From Mycteria americana (taxonomy: Eukaryota > Chordata > Aves > Ciconiiformes > Ciconiidae): a DNA stretch of 64,000 nt. Location: assembly GCF_035582795.1 (NCBI RefSeq), contig NC_134365.1, forward strand, positions 75,125,635 to 75,189,634. The letters are read 5' to 3'. Under the pieces are notes generated by a model. It saw only the letters and a list, made by a program, of their open reading frames with translations. It had not been told where the DNA came from and made no database searches. The position numbers and the translations under genes are program-made. Shown here one piece after another: positions 13,717 through 25,400 of the stretch (position 1 is the stretch's first letter; each line of letters starts with the position of its first letter).

Positions 13717-13734
13717 ACCAGTGCATGCACTGGT
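13717..13734. repeat. 18-base perfect palindrome
   Basis: ACCAGTGCATGCACTGGT reads identically on both strands. It could be a dimeric protein-binding site or simply a small chance inverted repeat; no flanking context decides this. Confidence 0.9.
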
Positions 13735-16434
13735 AGCGCCTGGTTGGCGTGGGTTAGGTGTTTCTGGGTGTCTAAACCACAGGGCAAGTAAATCAGTCAC
13801 ACTTCTCACTCAGACCCAAAGTGTATTAACGTGAAATGGAGAAATACTCGTGCCATGTTCTGGGAGGTCCCCAGTTCACTGCCGTACTATTAGACAAAGT
13901 AGCAGGTATTATGGTTATTATGCATCACACATTCAGTCTGGTTTGGACAACAGAGATCAGAGCAAACCATTCTTCCTGCCTGCTCTTCATAAGCAGCTGG
14001 AAGAGTTTGTCCCCATCCATAGATGAAGACCACCAACTTTTTAACATAGGCACCAGAGCTGGGTGTACAAAGGTGGGCAGAAGGAATACCATCCTTTTCC
14101 CATGCTTTTTTGGTTTGGTTTTTTTTTTTTTCCCCTCTAGCAGTTTTCCAGACGTGCTCCAGAGCTTGTCAGGTTTATGAAAAGCACAACCTGGATCTCC
14201 TCAAAACTGTTCTTGAGCTTTTCAGAGACCCCCACCTATTGTGCTGCTGCAGCTATGGCTGAGAGAGCGTGGGCACACAACCAGGCTTGTCTGCTGCGAG
14301 TTTCCTTTAGCTATTTTTTTTTAACAAATCTAATTCAGGTTTTGCAATTCTTGATGTGGGTTTTTCTTCCTGAAAGAATAAAATAGAAAAGTCACTGATG
14401 ATTTGTTCTTTCACTATATTTCAGTGCCAATGCATCATTTAGCGCTGCAGCAGCCATCAATACCCACTCAGCCACTATCGTGCAGCTTTTCCCTGTCATT
14501 CACTGTGTCATTTAGAAAGTGATAAAAATCCCAGCTTAGAGCAGTATATTCGCTTTTGTGGTCCCCTACTTCCAGCAACCTTTTAAAGCACTGAACAAAA
14601 TTAGCAACAAATTACTTTATGAATACCAAGCCCTTTTGTTACAGTGTTCTGAGAGTTTGCAATACTGTCAGATTTCAATTAAATTTAAGAAAAATTAAGC
14701 TGCTCTGTGTGGCTGCTTGCTTAGACAGTGAGGTAATTATATATAATAAGGAGATCTGTTTAACAATTGCTCCTAGTCATGGCAACGTTGCACCGTTATT
14801 GTGCTTAACATGAAGACAGAATGTTATATTGTTTTTGGAATGTGGGAAACCAGAAATAGCGGAGGCACATCATGAGCTTAACGCATAGAGTAGGATTTTA
14901 ACATTACCAGCTGCAGTGAATTAATTGTTACGACTTTTTTGTTCTTTCAGGGAGTCTGGTTTTGCACATAGGTTAAAAAAGTGTAAGATCCCCAGCAACT
15001 TGTACACTGTGCCTTCAGTAGTAGGCATGCAGCAAAAGTACCATTAAGTCTACGTTTTTGTTGATCAAAGCAAAAACAACTCTATGGGTGCTGCCTTTTT
15101 CTTTTTTTAAAAAGAAAAGGAGGCCACAGCATAAAATAGCCATTGTCCTATCCGTATGTCCCAATGAGATGTGATGGCAGGTAGTAACACCAAACATCCT
15201 GGGAGAGACCTCTTCATCACTGAGTCCAGGCCCAGCAGTGCCCCAGTGCCTTCCTTTCAGCCATCGTGCCATGGGGTAAGATAACCAGAGTATATGCTAC
15301 TGTGATTTTACAGCGCAAGCGATTCTGTGTATTTGGGAAGACTAATGGATATGGAGAGTTCAGACATAACCTTTCACATGTGGGCATAATGACTTTTGCT
15401 TTTAAGGGCGCACACACTGTTTGCCTGGAAGCATAGCCCTCTGCTCAGCAAAGGGGTCTGCAGAGCATTTTACCCTGGAGGATGGAAAGAGGAATTTTAC
15501 AAATAGTGCAGTTTTTTCCTGTGTCGGTAAGTGTCTTGTTCAGGGTTAGAAGAAAGCAGCTCTATTCTGGGACTCTTCTTCACAGTAGCGTGGCATTTTG
15601 AACTCAGAGAAGCAGCTGGAAAAGAAAATGTCAAAGTTCAGTTCTGTTCAAGACTGAGTTTTGAATCTTGGCTAAGCTTAATTGGCCGATCAAGGAATGT
15701 AAGTCAGCTTGCTGATTTGTGCCATGAAAAGGAAACAGCTCAGGCCTAAGCAAACACAAAACAAACAGCCATGCTTTTTCAAAGGGGGCAATACAGAAGT
15801 CTGTGCAAGAGTCTTCTTACCAGAGCAGGAGGAGAGCTGGGAGGGAGGAAGCAGTGGGGAGGCACGCACAGGAACTCACTTGGTACCGAGGGGTTTTAAG
15901 AAACATTTGAGAATCATTTAAAAACTAAGAGTGAAAACAGAGTGGAAACTTCTTGTAGGGCAGTGGTAGCCAAGTTGAGCTCCCAAACATCTCAAGTGCA
16001 GCTCCCACGCTGGGACTGTGACACAAGCCAGCAGCACAACTATTTGGCCCAGGCAGCGTCTCGGAAATCCAAAGGTCCATCTGTGGGAGAAAGTTATTGG
16101 GTGAGTAGGTGATAAGGTAGCCAGGAAAAGCACATAAACACCAAGAAAAGCGAAGAACTGCGCTCAGGCATGGAGTCACTAATTATCACTCAGGAAAGAG
16201 CTTGGCGTCACTGCCGATAGTGCCACAGGAACGTTGAGCCCGTGCTTCACAATGATCGAAAAGGCAAATAGGACACTGGGAACCATGAGGGAAGGAAGAG
16301 CGAATGCAACAGAAAGGAGAATCACACACTGTGCCCCTGTCTGCTTCAAGTCTCTGTCATTCCTCTCAAAAAATGACACAAAGGATATAGAAATGATAGG
16401 GCAACAGCCACAATCACAGTTACAGAGCAGCATC

Positions 16435-16903
16435 TGTGCGGGGAACAGAGAGGTACCCTGGGACTCTCCAGCCTGGAGAAGAGAGAACTTGGTCTTCAAA
16501 GTGATGGTGGCTGCAGCGAAGGGCAGGAGGGGAAGATTTGTGGCTGCTTCTCAGCATCTAAGACCTAAGGACATGATATGAATTTTCTTGCAACAGAACT
16601 GGAATGAGCAGAGGAAGTACTTTTCCATGTGGCACATAATTAAGCTCAAGTACAGATAACTCTGGAAGCCAAAAGTATAACTTGGTTTAAAACGTAATTT
16701 GACAAATTCATGGAGGAAAATCTATCAAGGACTGTTGAACACAAAGACATAAGTCTCCAGCTCAGAAAAGTCCCTGAGCAACAGGGGAGGGTAAAGTTTC
16801 ACGACACATTAGACCCCTTCCTGCACTCCTTTTTTAAACTACCACAGGAGGCAGAAAGCGTCGTCTGGTCTGACACCGTACTGCTATCCCAGTGTTCCTA
16901 AAT
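16435..16903 (+). mobile_element. Old, divergent CR1 LINE 3' fragment
   Basis: Landmarks typical of an ancient CR1 lineage are present: 'ctccagcctggagaagagag' near 16468, 'gacaaattcatggaggaaaa' near 16700, 'gaacacaaagacataagtct' near 16738, 'cagaaaagtccctgagcaac' and a degraded 'ggtctgaccCagta' end near 16867. The copy is highly diverged and lacks a clean tail repeat. The subfamily cannot be fixed by eye. Confidence 0.7.
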
Positions 16904-18954
16904 TAGCCTGCCCAGGCTGCCGTCGCTGGACTGTCCTAAGAGCCCGCTGTATGGCTGGCTGTACCCTGCGGGACCTCTTGGGAAAAACTTGGTATCTCCT
17001 ATGTGCAGCTCACTCCCAGAACTACCTCTCCCCATTGCTCTTTAGGGTATGCTGTGTGTCTTTTGTATCTATCTCAGCTATACAAAGATTTTTGTAAGTA
17101 TTTCATGAGGAAGGTTGCTCACACTGTTACAGGGAATAGCAAACAAGAAATTACTGTGAGAAAAAGAAGTGATTTGCAATAAAAACAAATTAAAATCCCT
17201 ATTGAAAACTCTGACTCATGGTCTGAAGTAACACAAGGGAAAACACAGGAAAAATCATGTCTATCAAGCCCATGAAAGTAGTTACATGAAGTTCAAGAAT
17301 AAAGGCTACTGGGAACGTGTCTGTCAGAGCAAAGGAATCGGGGAGATTGATTGAACAATGCTGAGTGAGTTGCACTTCTTAGGACCCGAGTCCAAAGAAA
17401 AGGCATCAGAGCAGAGCTGATGGTTATGTAGAATGAATACACCCAAGAAAATGCCAGTGTTTTTATACGTCTTCAGAAACAAATCATAGTTGTTTGATAT
17501 TCTGATATTCTTCTGATATTCTCCAAATCAATTGTTTCACTGCCATGTGTTAAGCTGATCTGTAACGTGTCATTCTGAGACAGATCAGGGTATTCAGTAC
17601 GTGTTTTCTTTGGCACGGTGTCTCCATGAGAGTTGTTCAGGAGCTCAGTGCTTCCGTTTTCCTCGTGGGATTTACCTGCTTGTCGTGCCCCAGCTGGCTC
17701 GGTCACAGGAAAGTATTCATTATGTTGTGGGAGATGTGGTCCTCTAGGGAGCCTTGCTCATAGAATAGAAGAGAGCTCAAATGTCTCAATAAAACAACAT
17801 GCTGAAAGAGAAATGTAGTTTAGTGTTTTATTGCAGGATGAAAAATTAAACGTTCTTTGTAATGTTATGCATTAACTATTTCCACTTGGATCAAATCAGC
17901 TAAAACCATATTTTCATTTTTTTCAATCTTTTTTGCAATATTAATATTTTCCTAATTTTTAAGGTTGTATTTTGCATCAGGAAATAATTTTTCAGAAAAT
18001 TTGCAATAAATTTTAATAATCAGACTTAGGCAGTTAATTTTTAATTCGACAATCTGAATAAAGAGATTTTTGCCATAGATATCTAAAGGACTTTAAAAAA
18101 AAAAAAATAATTGGCCCCACTCTGAAGCAATCTAGCATAGAGCTTGATAGCTCAGAGGAAGAATAAAATCCATTAAAAAGCATCGGAACCAAAGAGGAGG
18201 GGCTACACATTTGATGTCTGTGTCACGAGAAAACCTACTATTAATATTGTGACACTGGCCAAAAAGCCACTGAGGTGGCTGCAGTCAAACTCACAGAGGA
18301 AATGGACTTACCAAAAAAAGCACGTGTGACAACAGCAATTAGTTAACACCTAGCACAAGCTACTACGGAAAGACATCAGACCATTATATTTCTGGTTGTG
18401 TTTGCGTATAACTTTCAACCACAATGGCTAAGATGCAAAGGAATAATTGGGAAGGGACCTTGCTGTGCAGCTTGCTATACACGCATAAGCTCAGCCCACC
18501 CTGGAGGCTTCCAGTTAAAAGACATGTGGATGATAGGTAAGAAATGCGAATAAGCCACATGAGCAAATGAATACGGTGGAGTATTAGCCCAGCACAGTCC
18601 TCCTACATGCTGTTCAAGCCACTGCAGGACACAAACCATTATTAGATTATATGTAGAGTAGAATAAAAGATTAGTTTGAAAAGCACGTTCAGAGTTACAT
18701 CCTAAATTAGGTAGAAAGAAAGATTCCTGTCTAAATGTTGCAGAAGTTTGGGGGTGGCAGCCAGTCTGCCTCAGGTTTTAGTCCTATTTTCTCCTAGAGC
18801 ACGTTGAACACATCATCTCATTGAACAAGCTTGAGCAGCGAGCAACTGTGAAAAATCTAACTCCAGAAAAGTCTGCATGGAGAGGAAGAAAAACGCAGTG
18901 TTCTCCCCCAGAGAGCAGAGCTATCCACTTAAAAAGTAAAAGTAATCTAGTCTC

Positions 18955-18958
<4 letters not shown>

Positions 18959-18992
<34 letters not shown>
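18959..18992. repeat. Poly(A) run, 34 bases
   Basis: An uninterrupted run of 34 A is followed by an A-rich 'cagaaaaacaaacagaaaaa' segment. I could not recognise a retroposed gene or SINE on its 5' side, so it is listed as a homopolymer microsatellite. Confidence 0.95.
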
Positions 18993-18993
<1 letters not shown>

Positions 18994-20514
18994 AGAAAAA
19001 CAAACAGAAAAACCTCCTCCTTTCTTTGATTGTAATAATCTTTAAAAATATGTAATCACTTTGGATGCAGAGCTGGCATGGAAAATTCCAGTCCAAATGG
19101 TGAAAGTTGGAGAAATTTAGAGACATTTGAAACAAGGGGATTATAGATGAAACCAGGTTTTCAACGCTACCTCAGGCAGGTGCAATCGGTCTTCTCATTC
19201 AAGGGTGTCAAACCCATCTCCTCTGGTGGACACCAGCCAATATGTTGGCAAGCCATATTCAGTGGAGGCTAACAAGAGAGGTGGACATACTGGACAGTAA
19301 ATGACTATCTCCTTTGTTGATCTCTCTTACACGTGGCGAGTATTGCTGGAACCAGGTGAAGGTCGGCACAATGTTGGTAACGCAGCACACAACACACCGT
19401 GCCCAAGCCGAAAAGCTCCAGTTCTTGTGTGCAGCCCTCAGCGTACGCAAGCGCGCTCTTTCTGAAACGAGCTGCTATGCCCACCCAGCTCTCCGTACGC
19501 GTTCATGTCTTGCACAATCGCAGGGTCCTGTATACAGGCGTAGTCAACATTTCAGATTGATTAAACGGAAAACGTCCTCTGATTTGTAACTCCTTTGCGT
19601 CCATCTGAAAATACCAATTCTGCTCTTAAACTGCCCAGCGACCTTAGGGAGCATCTGGCAGAGTTTCAGTTTAGAATTAATTTTATATTACTGTTTCACA
19701 CTATTTTGCTCTCCTAGGACAGGCTCAACAGGCTTAAAGGCAGCCGAAGCGCTGTTTCTAAAAATATAACTGATAGATAACAGTGGTCAGCACAGGCTGC
19801 CTGTTGGGTCTTCTCTGATGGAGTAATGAACTGAATGGTATTATGGCCACCCGTGAAGACCTCGCTGTAGAACAGCATCCTCTTTAGATGCTTTTCCTGA
19901 GTAAAAGAAGAAAATGGTATCTACGTGCTCACGTTATAGTGAGGATAAAGCACAAACTGCATAACGTACATTAGTTTCATACATGTAATGCTTCCAGATT
20001 GCTGCTTGCACTTCGTTTCCTATATATTTCTTCAGTATCTATTGTTACCTGAGTGGCTTGCTTTGTTTGGGTTGGAATTTTTTTTTAATTCGCTTTAGCT
20101 CTTTACTTTTTTTAAAATTTATGTTAGGCATTGCTTTATGGGACACAAAGTAAGCACGAAATATTGAGAAGTATCTTTTTATCTATTTCTGCATAAAGTA
20201 GTTTGAAAGCAGAGCTTGTGTCCTCTTCCAGGTATAGGAGTTACTTGTTAAAAAGCTCCAAGATCTGGAGAATTCTGGGTACAAACTTCATTTAATCAAA
20301 GGAATGAAAAACTCTCAGTCAACATTTTATAGAACCTGACTACAAGCTAGAAAAATCCTACCAGATCTTCCAGAGAGGACAAAAAAATATCTACCGGAAG
20401 AATAAAAAATAACCAGAGATAAATTGTGAAGATTTTATAGAGACTAATCATCTTATTTGCATAACTTCCATACTATACATACTATAGTATACATATGTAA
20501 TAGTATATGCATAC

Positions 20515-20590
20515 CACTTTTTCCATATAGCCATACTAGCTCTTCTTCCACATATCCATAATATCTCTTTTTCCACATATTTACCTCACG
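20515..20590. repeat. Imperfect ~25-base tandem repeat, three units
   Basis: Three successive units carry the core CTTTTTCCATATAGCCAT, CTTCTTCCACATATCCAT and CTTTTTCCACATATTTAC, spaced about 25 bases. They sit next to an AT-rich TATAC/GTATA palindromic patch at about 20466-20510. It is probably a degenerate minisatellite. Confidence 0.6.
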
Positions 20591-22118
20591 TGAAGATTTT
20601 ATCAAAATGTTTTTCACCTTTGCCTTCTTTATAATTTGTACTAAAAGTCTATTTCTCTTCTGTCAAGCAATCAAGGAAAGAAATATTATCGCATATTTGT
20701 AAACTGCGCTGAGTTTGTCAGTAAGCTCATGTGTACTGCTACCAGCCCTAAGATGTATCTTAAATACAAAGGGCCAAGAATTTAGGCACCTATCTCAACC
20801 TGAATCAAAATCTCACCACTTCTCCTGTCCTATCAGTGTTCTTTATTGTCTGACTGCTGTAACCAAAGCATCTTCCTTATGCATCATTGCTTTCTTGAAT
20901 TTGTATGGGAGAAACAGAATAAAGTTTAGTAAGATCCTCTTCCTGATGCAAAAGAGCAGCTAGGTCAGGCATTGCTACTGTTTTTCTGCAGTGTTAATGA
21001 GAGAAAAAGCAATACATTTTTGTAACTCAGAATATGACTCAGAATAAGAGACAGAAGATCTACTGATTAGGAAAGGGGGTTTTTGTTCATTTAATTAAGC
21101 AGTTACTTAAAGAAGTAAAATGGCACTTTAAATCTAAATATCTAAGCCCGCAAAGAGTTTAGGAAAACTGTAAGTGTTTGTATTTTGAAAGTAGCCTTGG
21201 TTAAGATTATTTCTCCTTAAGAGGTGACATCTTGGTTTTACAGATGGAGAAAGGACTTTGAGTTCTAGCGAGATTAGTCATTGCCAGTAACATCACCACT
21301 GTACCGTAAGGAAAGTATATTTTGGGGTATAATGTTACTTTCCTGCTACATGGGGACTACAGTTGCATAGATGCTGTAAAAAAAAAAATTTTTTTTATGA
21401 AAAATGTTGACAGAGAAGACAATCTTGTTTCAACATTTTTTCTTAAATTTTCTTTTGTACAAAATCTCAAACCATAAATGTTTGGACATGTACAAAATGA
21501 AACACTGAAGCTGAAAATAGCATCTGTAATTTTTTAGCCAAATATTTCACCAGCTTGGATAGTTAATGGCTATTATTAAAAAGTTTTAAAGTTCAGCTGT
21601 ACTTTGGAAAGAAATTGCTTTAAAAAAAAAAAAAAATCTTAAGAAAATATTTTTTGTTAAGAAAACCAAAACAGTATCAGATTTAAGTCTTTGTGCATGA
21701 TACAGAATTGAAAACAGACACTTCCCCTAGGACTGTCCATTTCATCAAATTTTCCATTTTGACCAAGCAGTTGTTTTTCTACACACGAGGTGGGGGAGGA
21801 GTTTTATGACTATTTTTCTATTAGCTCTATTATCATTTCTCACTCTTTATATTATGCCCACCTCAGGCTGGGGTTACAGCACTCCTAGCTGCCCCCACCC
21901 CACTGGATTTAGGCACCTGCCTGCTAGTTGCTGGGAACAAAAAGGCTTCACTCGAAGCTTATTTATGACTCACTGGTTCTAAAGCGAGCTCTCTTCCACC
22001 GCAGCTCGATAAAAGCAATTGCTTCCTTCACACATTTATTAGCGAGCAGATGCCTTCAGCTCCTCTGCACGAGTGAAATCTTCAGGCTTTTCCTAACGCC
22101 ACTCAGTCATTTAAAATG

Positions 22119-22149
22119 CCATTTACTCCTGAAAGGCAGGAGTAAATGG
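22119..22149. repeat. Perfect 13-base inverted repeat with 5-base loop
   Basis: CCATTTACTCCTG at 22119-22131 and its exact reverse complement CAGGAGTAAATGG at 22137-22149 flank the loop AAAGG. The stem does not extend, so it is too short for a microRNA precursor. It lies directly beside the CpG-dense patch. Confidence 0.95.
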
Positions 22150-22154
22150 ACTGC

Positions 22155-22490
22155 CTCTCCTCTCCTCGCCGTGCTTTTCCGCAGCGCTGGGGCCTCATGT
22201 GGAAAGTCGGCTATTCCGCAAGAGGCTTAACCTGATTTTTCCAGCCATCCCTTGCAATGTTGCGTAGCGGTAGGAAAAGAGGCGGCTGGGGCTCCTTGGG
22301 CGCCGACTGTGCTGGGGAGGTTGTGGGATGGCTGCCTGCCAGCGCCAGCTGCGCAGGGACGGGTGCGGATTCAGATGCCGCCATCCTACGCGGACTGAAC
22401 AACGGGATTATTCGCTTGTGCACGGGCAGATATTCAGCCACGCTGCAGCGGGGACAGGAGGAGGGGAGCGAAAGAGAAAAGACGGGGAGA
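22155..22490. promoter_or_regulatory. Isolated CpG-dense patch (possible orphan CpG-island promoter)
   Basis: I count about 25 CpG dinucleotides between 22155 and 22490, far above the surroundings. It contains GCCGCCAT at 22377-22384, which on the minus strand is GATGGCGGC, the YY1 core often found just downstream of transcription starts. The ATG inside that motif opens a 57-codon minus-strand frame ending at 22211, within a longer 180-codon open frame (22211-22753). No homologous protein is recognised. A non-coding RNA promoter or distal regulatory island is the more likely reading. Confidence 0.45.
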
Positions 22491-25400
22491 AAGAGAGGTT
22501 GAAATAAAGAACCTATCTGTAAGCCAAAAACTGCAGGAAAAGGCAGGATTGTGCCTGGCGGTCTATTTTTAAATTGGCTGACAAGAATCTGATGTGTTGT
22601 TTGGGTAAGGATACGGTACCAGCTTATCAGCGGAGCCAGTCGTGGGATGGGGAGAACAGTGCAAATCCTCATTTTTTGCTTCAGCTCCTCTATTCTGGTC
22701 AGACTCCCGACCAGCAACGCTGGTCTCCAGCTGCCGCAAGGAGCCCAGAGCACTGGGCCTGAAATGACAGGTATTGGAGCTTCAGCTGGTATAAAGCCTG
22801 CCCGTCTCCAGCGATTTCACTGCAGCTTGGTGGCTGAACACAAGCCGAAGACCTGGCCCTTCATTATAAAAATTATTGTGCTCTGCTAGTTCTAAGGGGA
22901 GGGAAGACATCCAAAGAGGAGGGAGGGCTACGAGGGGACGTCAGGCAAGCCAGGCTGCCTAGCGTCATCTGGAGTCTTGCCACGGGCTCCCCATTGTGCC
23001 AGAATTTGTCTTTTAATTTGTACTCCTTCATGGAGTGAGCTTTGGCAAATGTAGGTGGTTTTGTGCCTTGCTTTATGCATATATGAACTGCAAAATGATA
23101 AATGCTATCTAACCTCCAGGTCAAGGGAAGCCCATAGCTTTTAGCATCCCTATTGATTTGGAAGACTTTCATTTGTTCCTTTGACACATACACAGGTATT
23201 TAGGTAGGTGAGGTACTTTGAGATGTCAATGACGCTTCAGTATTTCTGTATCCTGCCCATGATGGGTGTGCAGCGGACCAGCCATAGCTGTTACACCTGG
23301 GTAGATGAACTGAGAGACGGCATCAGCTTGGTTCTAGCTATTACTATTTACTGTGCAAACAGAGGCTTTACTTGGGATATTTAGATATTTTACAAAATAA
23401 GCCTCAGTAGTTCCCAGGAATATTGTCAACGTAGATAAATGAGTATCTCCACTCCTTTCCACGGGATTTTCACTGAAAATAAGATCCCTCTTCCTGACCT
23501 GAGCAACGTGGGGTGAATCGCAACGGGAATTTCTGCCAGGGACATCTTTGGCCCACAGTTTCACTACCCATGTCCTACCCAGAAATTACCATCTATTTTT
23601 AAAGCCTGTAAAAATGAAAGATCTTCAACCTTTTTGGAACATTTCTACCAGTTTCATCTGGACCAGCTTCATTTAGCTATGCCCCAAATGGAGATACACT
23701 GTGGAAGAGCTGACAGATGGACAGAAGAGGAGCATAATACACAACTTTATCGTGGCCCTGGCCACACAAGCACCTTCCCAGAAGCCCGAGGGCTGCAACT
23801 TTGCTTACATAAACATACCTGCTGGGCGGGTTCACTACAGATCTCTCCTCTGCTTTCATGGTAAGTTTCACATTAATTATTTAGCTGCAAAGGAAAATAC
23901 TAGCACTTTCTTATATTTTTCTTCATATACGACATTTTTTTCTGTCCGTGTTTTTTTTCTTTTTCTTGGTGCCTTCATCTTTCATTTCTTTACTGTTATT
24001 CCTTCCACTCACAAACCTATTTCAAACTCCATTTCCCAGCCATTCAATTTATTATCTCTTCTTTCTTCTTCTCTTCCACTCCAGCCATGGGCAACTTGGA
24101 AAAGTCATTCTTGGACAACTAATTTTCTTATTGTCCGGCTACCCATCAGGGCAAAGGTCTGCAACAGGCCAGGCTCCATCTTCTTGCCCCACTCAGCTGG
24201 GTAGCAGTGTGAATATCTGCCCTTGCCGTTTCATATTTTGATCGCCAGAAAGCAGCTGCAGCACAGCAGCCACTGCCAAGACTTACAGCCCAACCTGGCT
24301 ACTGGCTGCTGCCCAGAAGTGTAGCCCTGGTCCCGTCCCCCACACCGTGCCCTTCCTGCATGTTGGTTCCCCACGGCCACACCATAAGCTGGGTCAAGCA
24401 AATGCCCTGGCTGAAAACTAAATGCTCCCAAAAGCTGACTCAGGCTCTTGGGGGGCAGGCTGCTCCAACCCTGCCTCCTTCTTCAGGTGCCCGGCTGCAT
24501 GCGTGGGGCTGCACCAAGACTGGGCGGCTCCCCCCTTTTCTCCGCAAACAGCTTTTTGCTGATGGACTCTTGTTGGTAGAGAAGTTGTGAGCGGCGCAGC
24601 TCTAGCCTTTGCTGCACGTTGTTCATACATTTGCCAGGAGATTTGGAAGAGAACTCCCCAGTCTTATTGCTGTGCTTTATTGAAATGGCTCAAATTTTGC
24701 AACACTTGGTCTGTAGTACTAATATGTGAGGGACCCAGCTCCAACATCTTAAACCACAACCCTCCCAGACCAAGAACTGTAAAACGACAGCTTGCATAGC
24801 TAAAGCTCAAAAACAAGCCCTTTAAAATATTTTTTTTTCCATTTAGAAAGTGACAAGATGAGTTCACTTTAATAGGTGAAGCAATGATACTACCATTACA
24901 ATTAAAAGTTACTGCTTGTCATTCATAGAGGGGACATTAAATGGACCCAGCATGCAAACTCACCTTGCAGAAAATTCAGAGCTGTGGAGAGGGGCTGAAA
25001 TGGTTTCCAAATCAGAGCAAAATTTTGTGACTTCAAAATCAGCAATGGATTAAAAATTGCCTCCAAGTTGATTTAGAACAACCAACATATTTCCAATAAT
25101 TCATTTGGATAATGTTTATCTATCTCATTTGAGCTTCTCTTATGTTAAATATGATGTGTTAGCTGGTATATTTAATATGAAGTATGTTAAGGATATTTTA
25201 ATATAGAAAGAAAGTGAAATGAAAACATGATAAAGTCAAAACAATTGTATCTTATATCAAAACAAAATGTTTTGATATTATTAAAATAAATCAAGAAAGT
25301 AAAAATGAAATGTTTTGACTTTTTCTCGTTAAAAATATTTGTCAGAATTGACACGTTCTTGCAAAACATTTGGATTTTGACAAACAGAATTCTTTTTTAC

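Larger units (their letters stand above)
11601..16434. other. Non-coding flank
   Basis: No gene was recognised. Besides the 33-base duplication (12361-12425) and an 18-base perfect palindrome (13717-13734), the stretch holds T/A homopolymer tracts and unique-looking sequence of medium GC. Confidence 0.7.
16904..22110. other. Non-coding flank
   Basis: No gene was recognised. Contents noted are a 34-base A run (18959-18992), an imperfect tandem repeat (20515-20590) and an open minus-strand frame at 17473-17751 that reads like protein but matches nothing I know. Confidence 0.7.

Noticed and set aside
18300..18992. Processed pseudogene ending in the 34-base A run
   Set aside because: No recognisable mRNA-derived sequence or poly(A) signal was found on the 5' side.
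22107..22160. microRNA precursor at the perfect hairpin
   Set aside because: The stem is only 13 base pairs with no extension beyond it, far shorter than a pre-miRNA.
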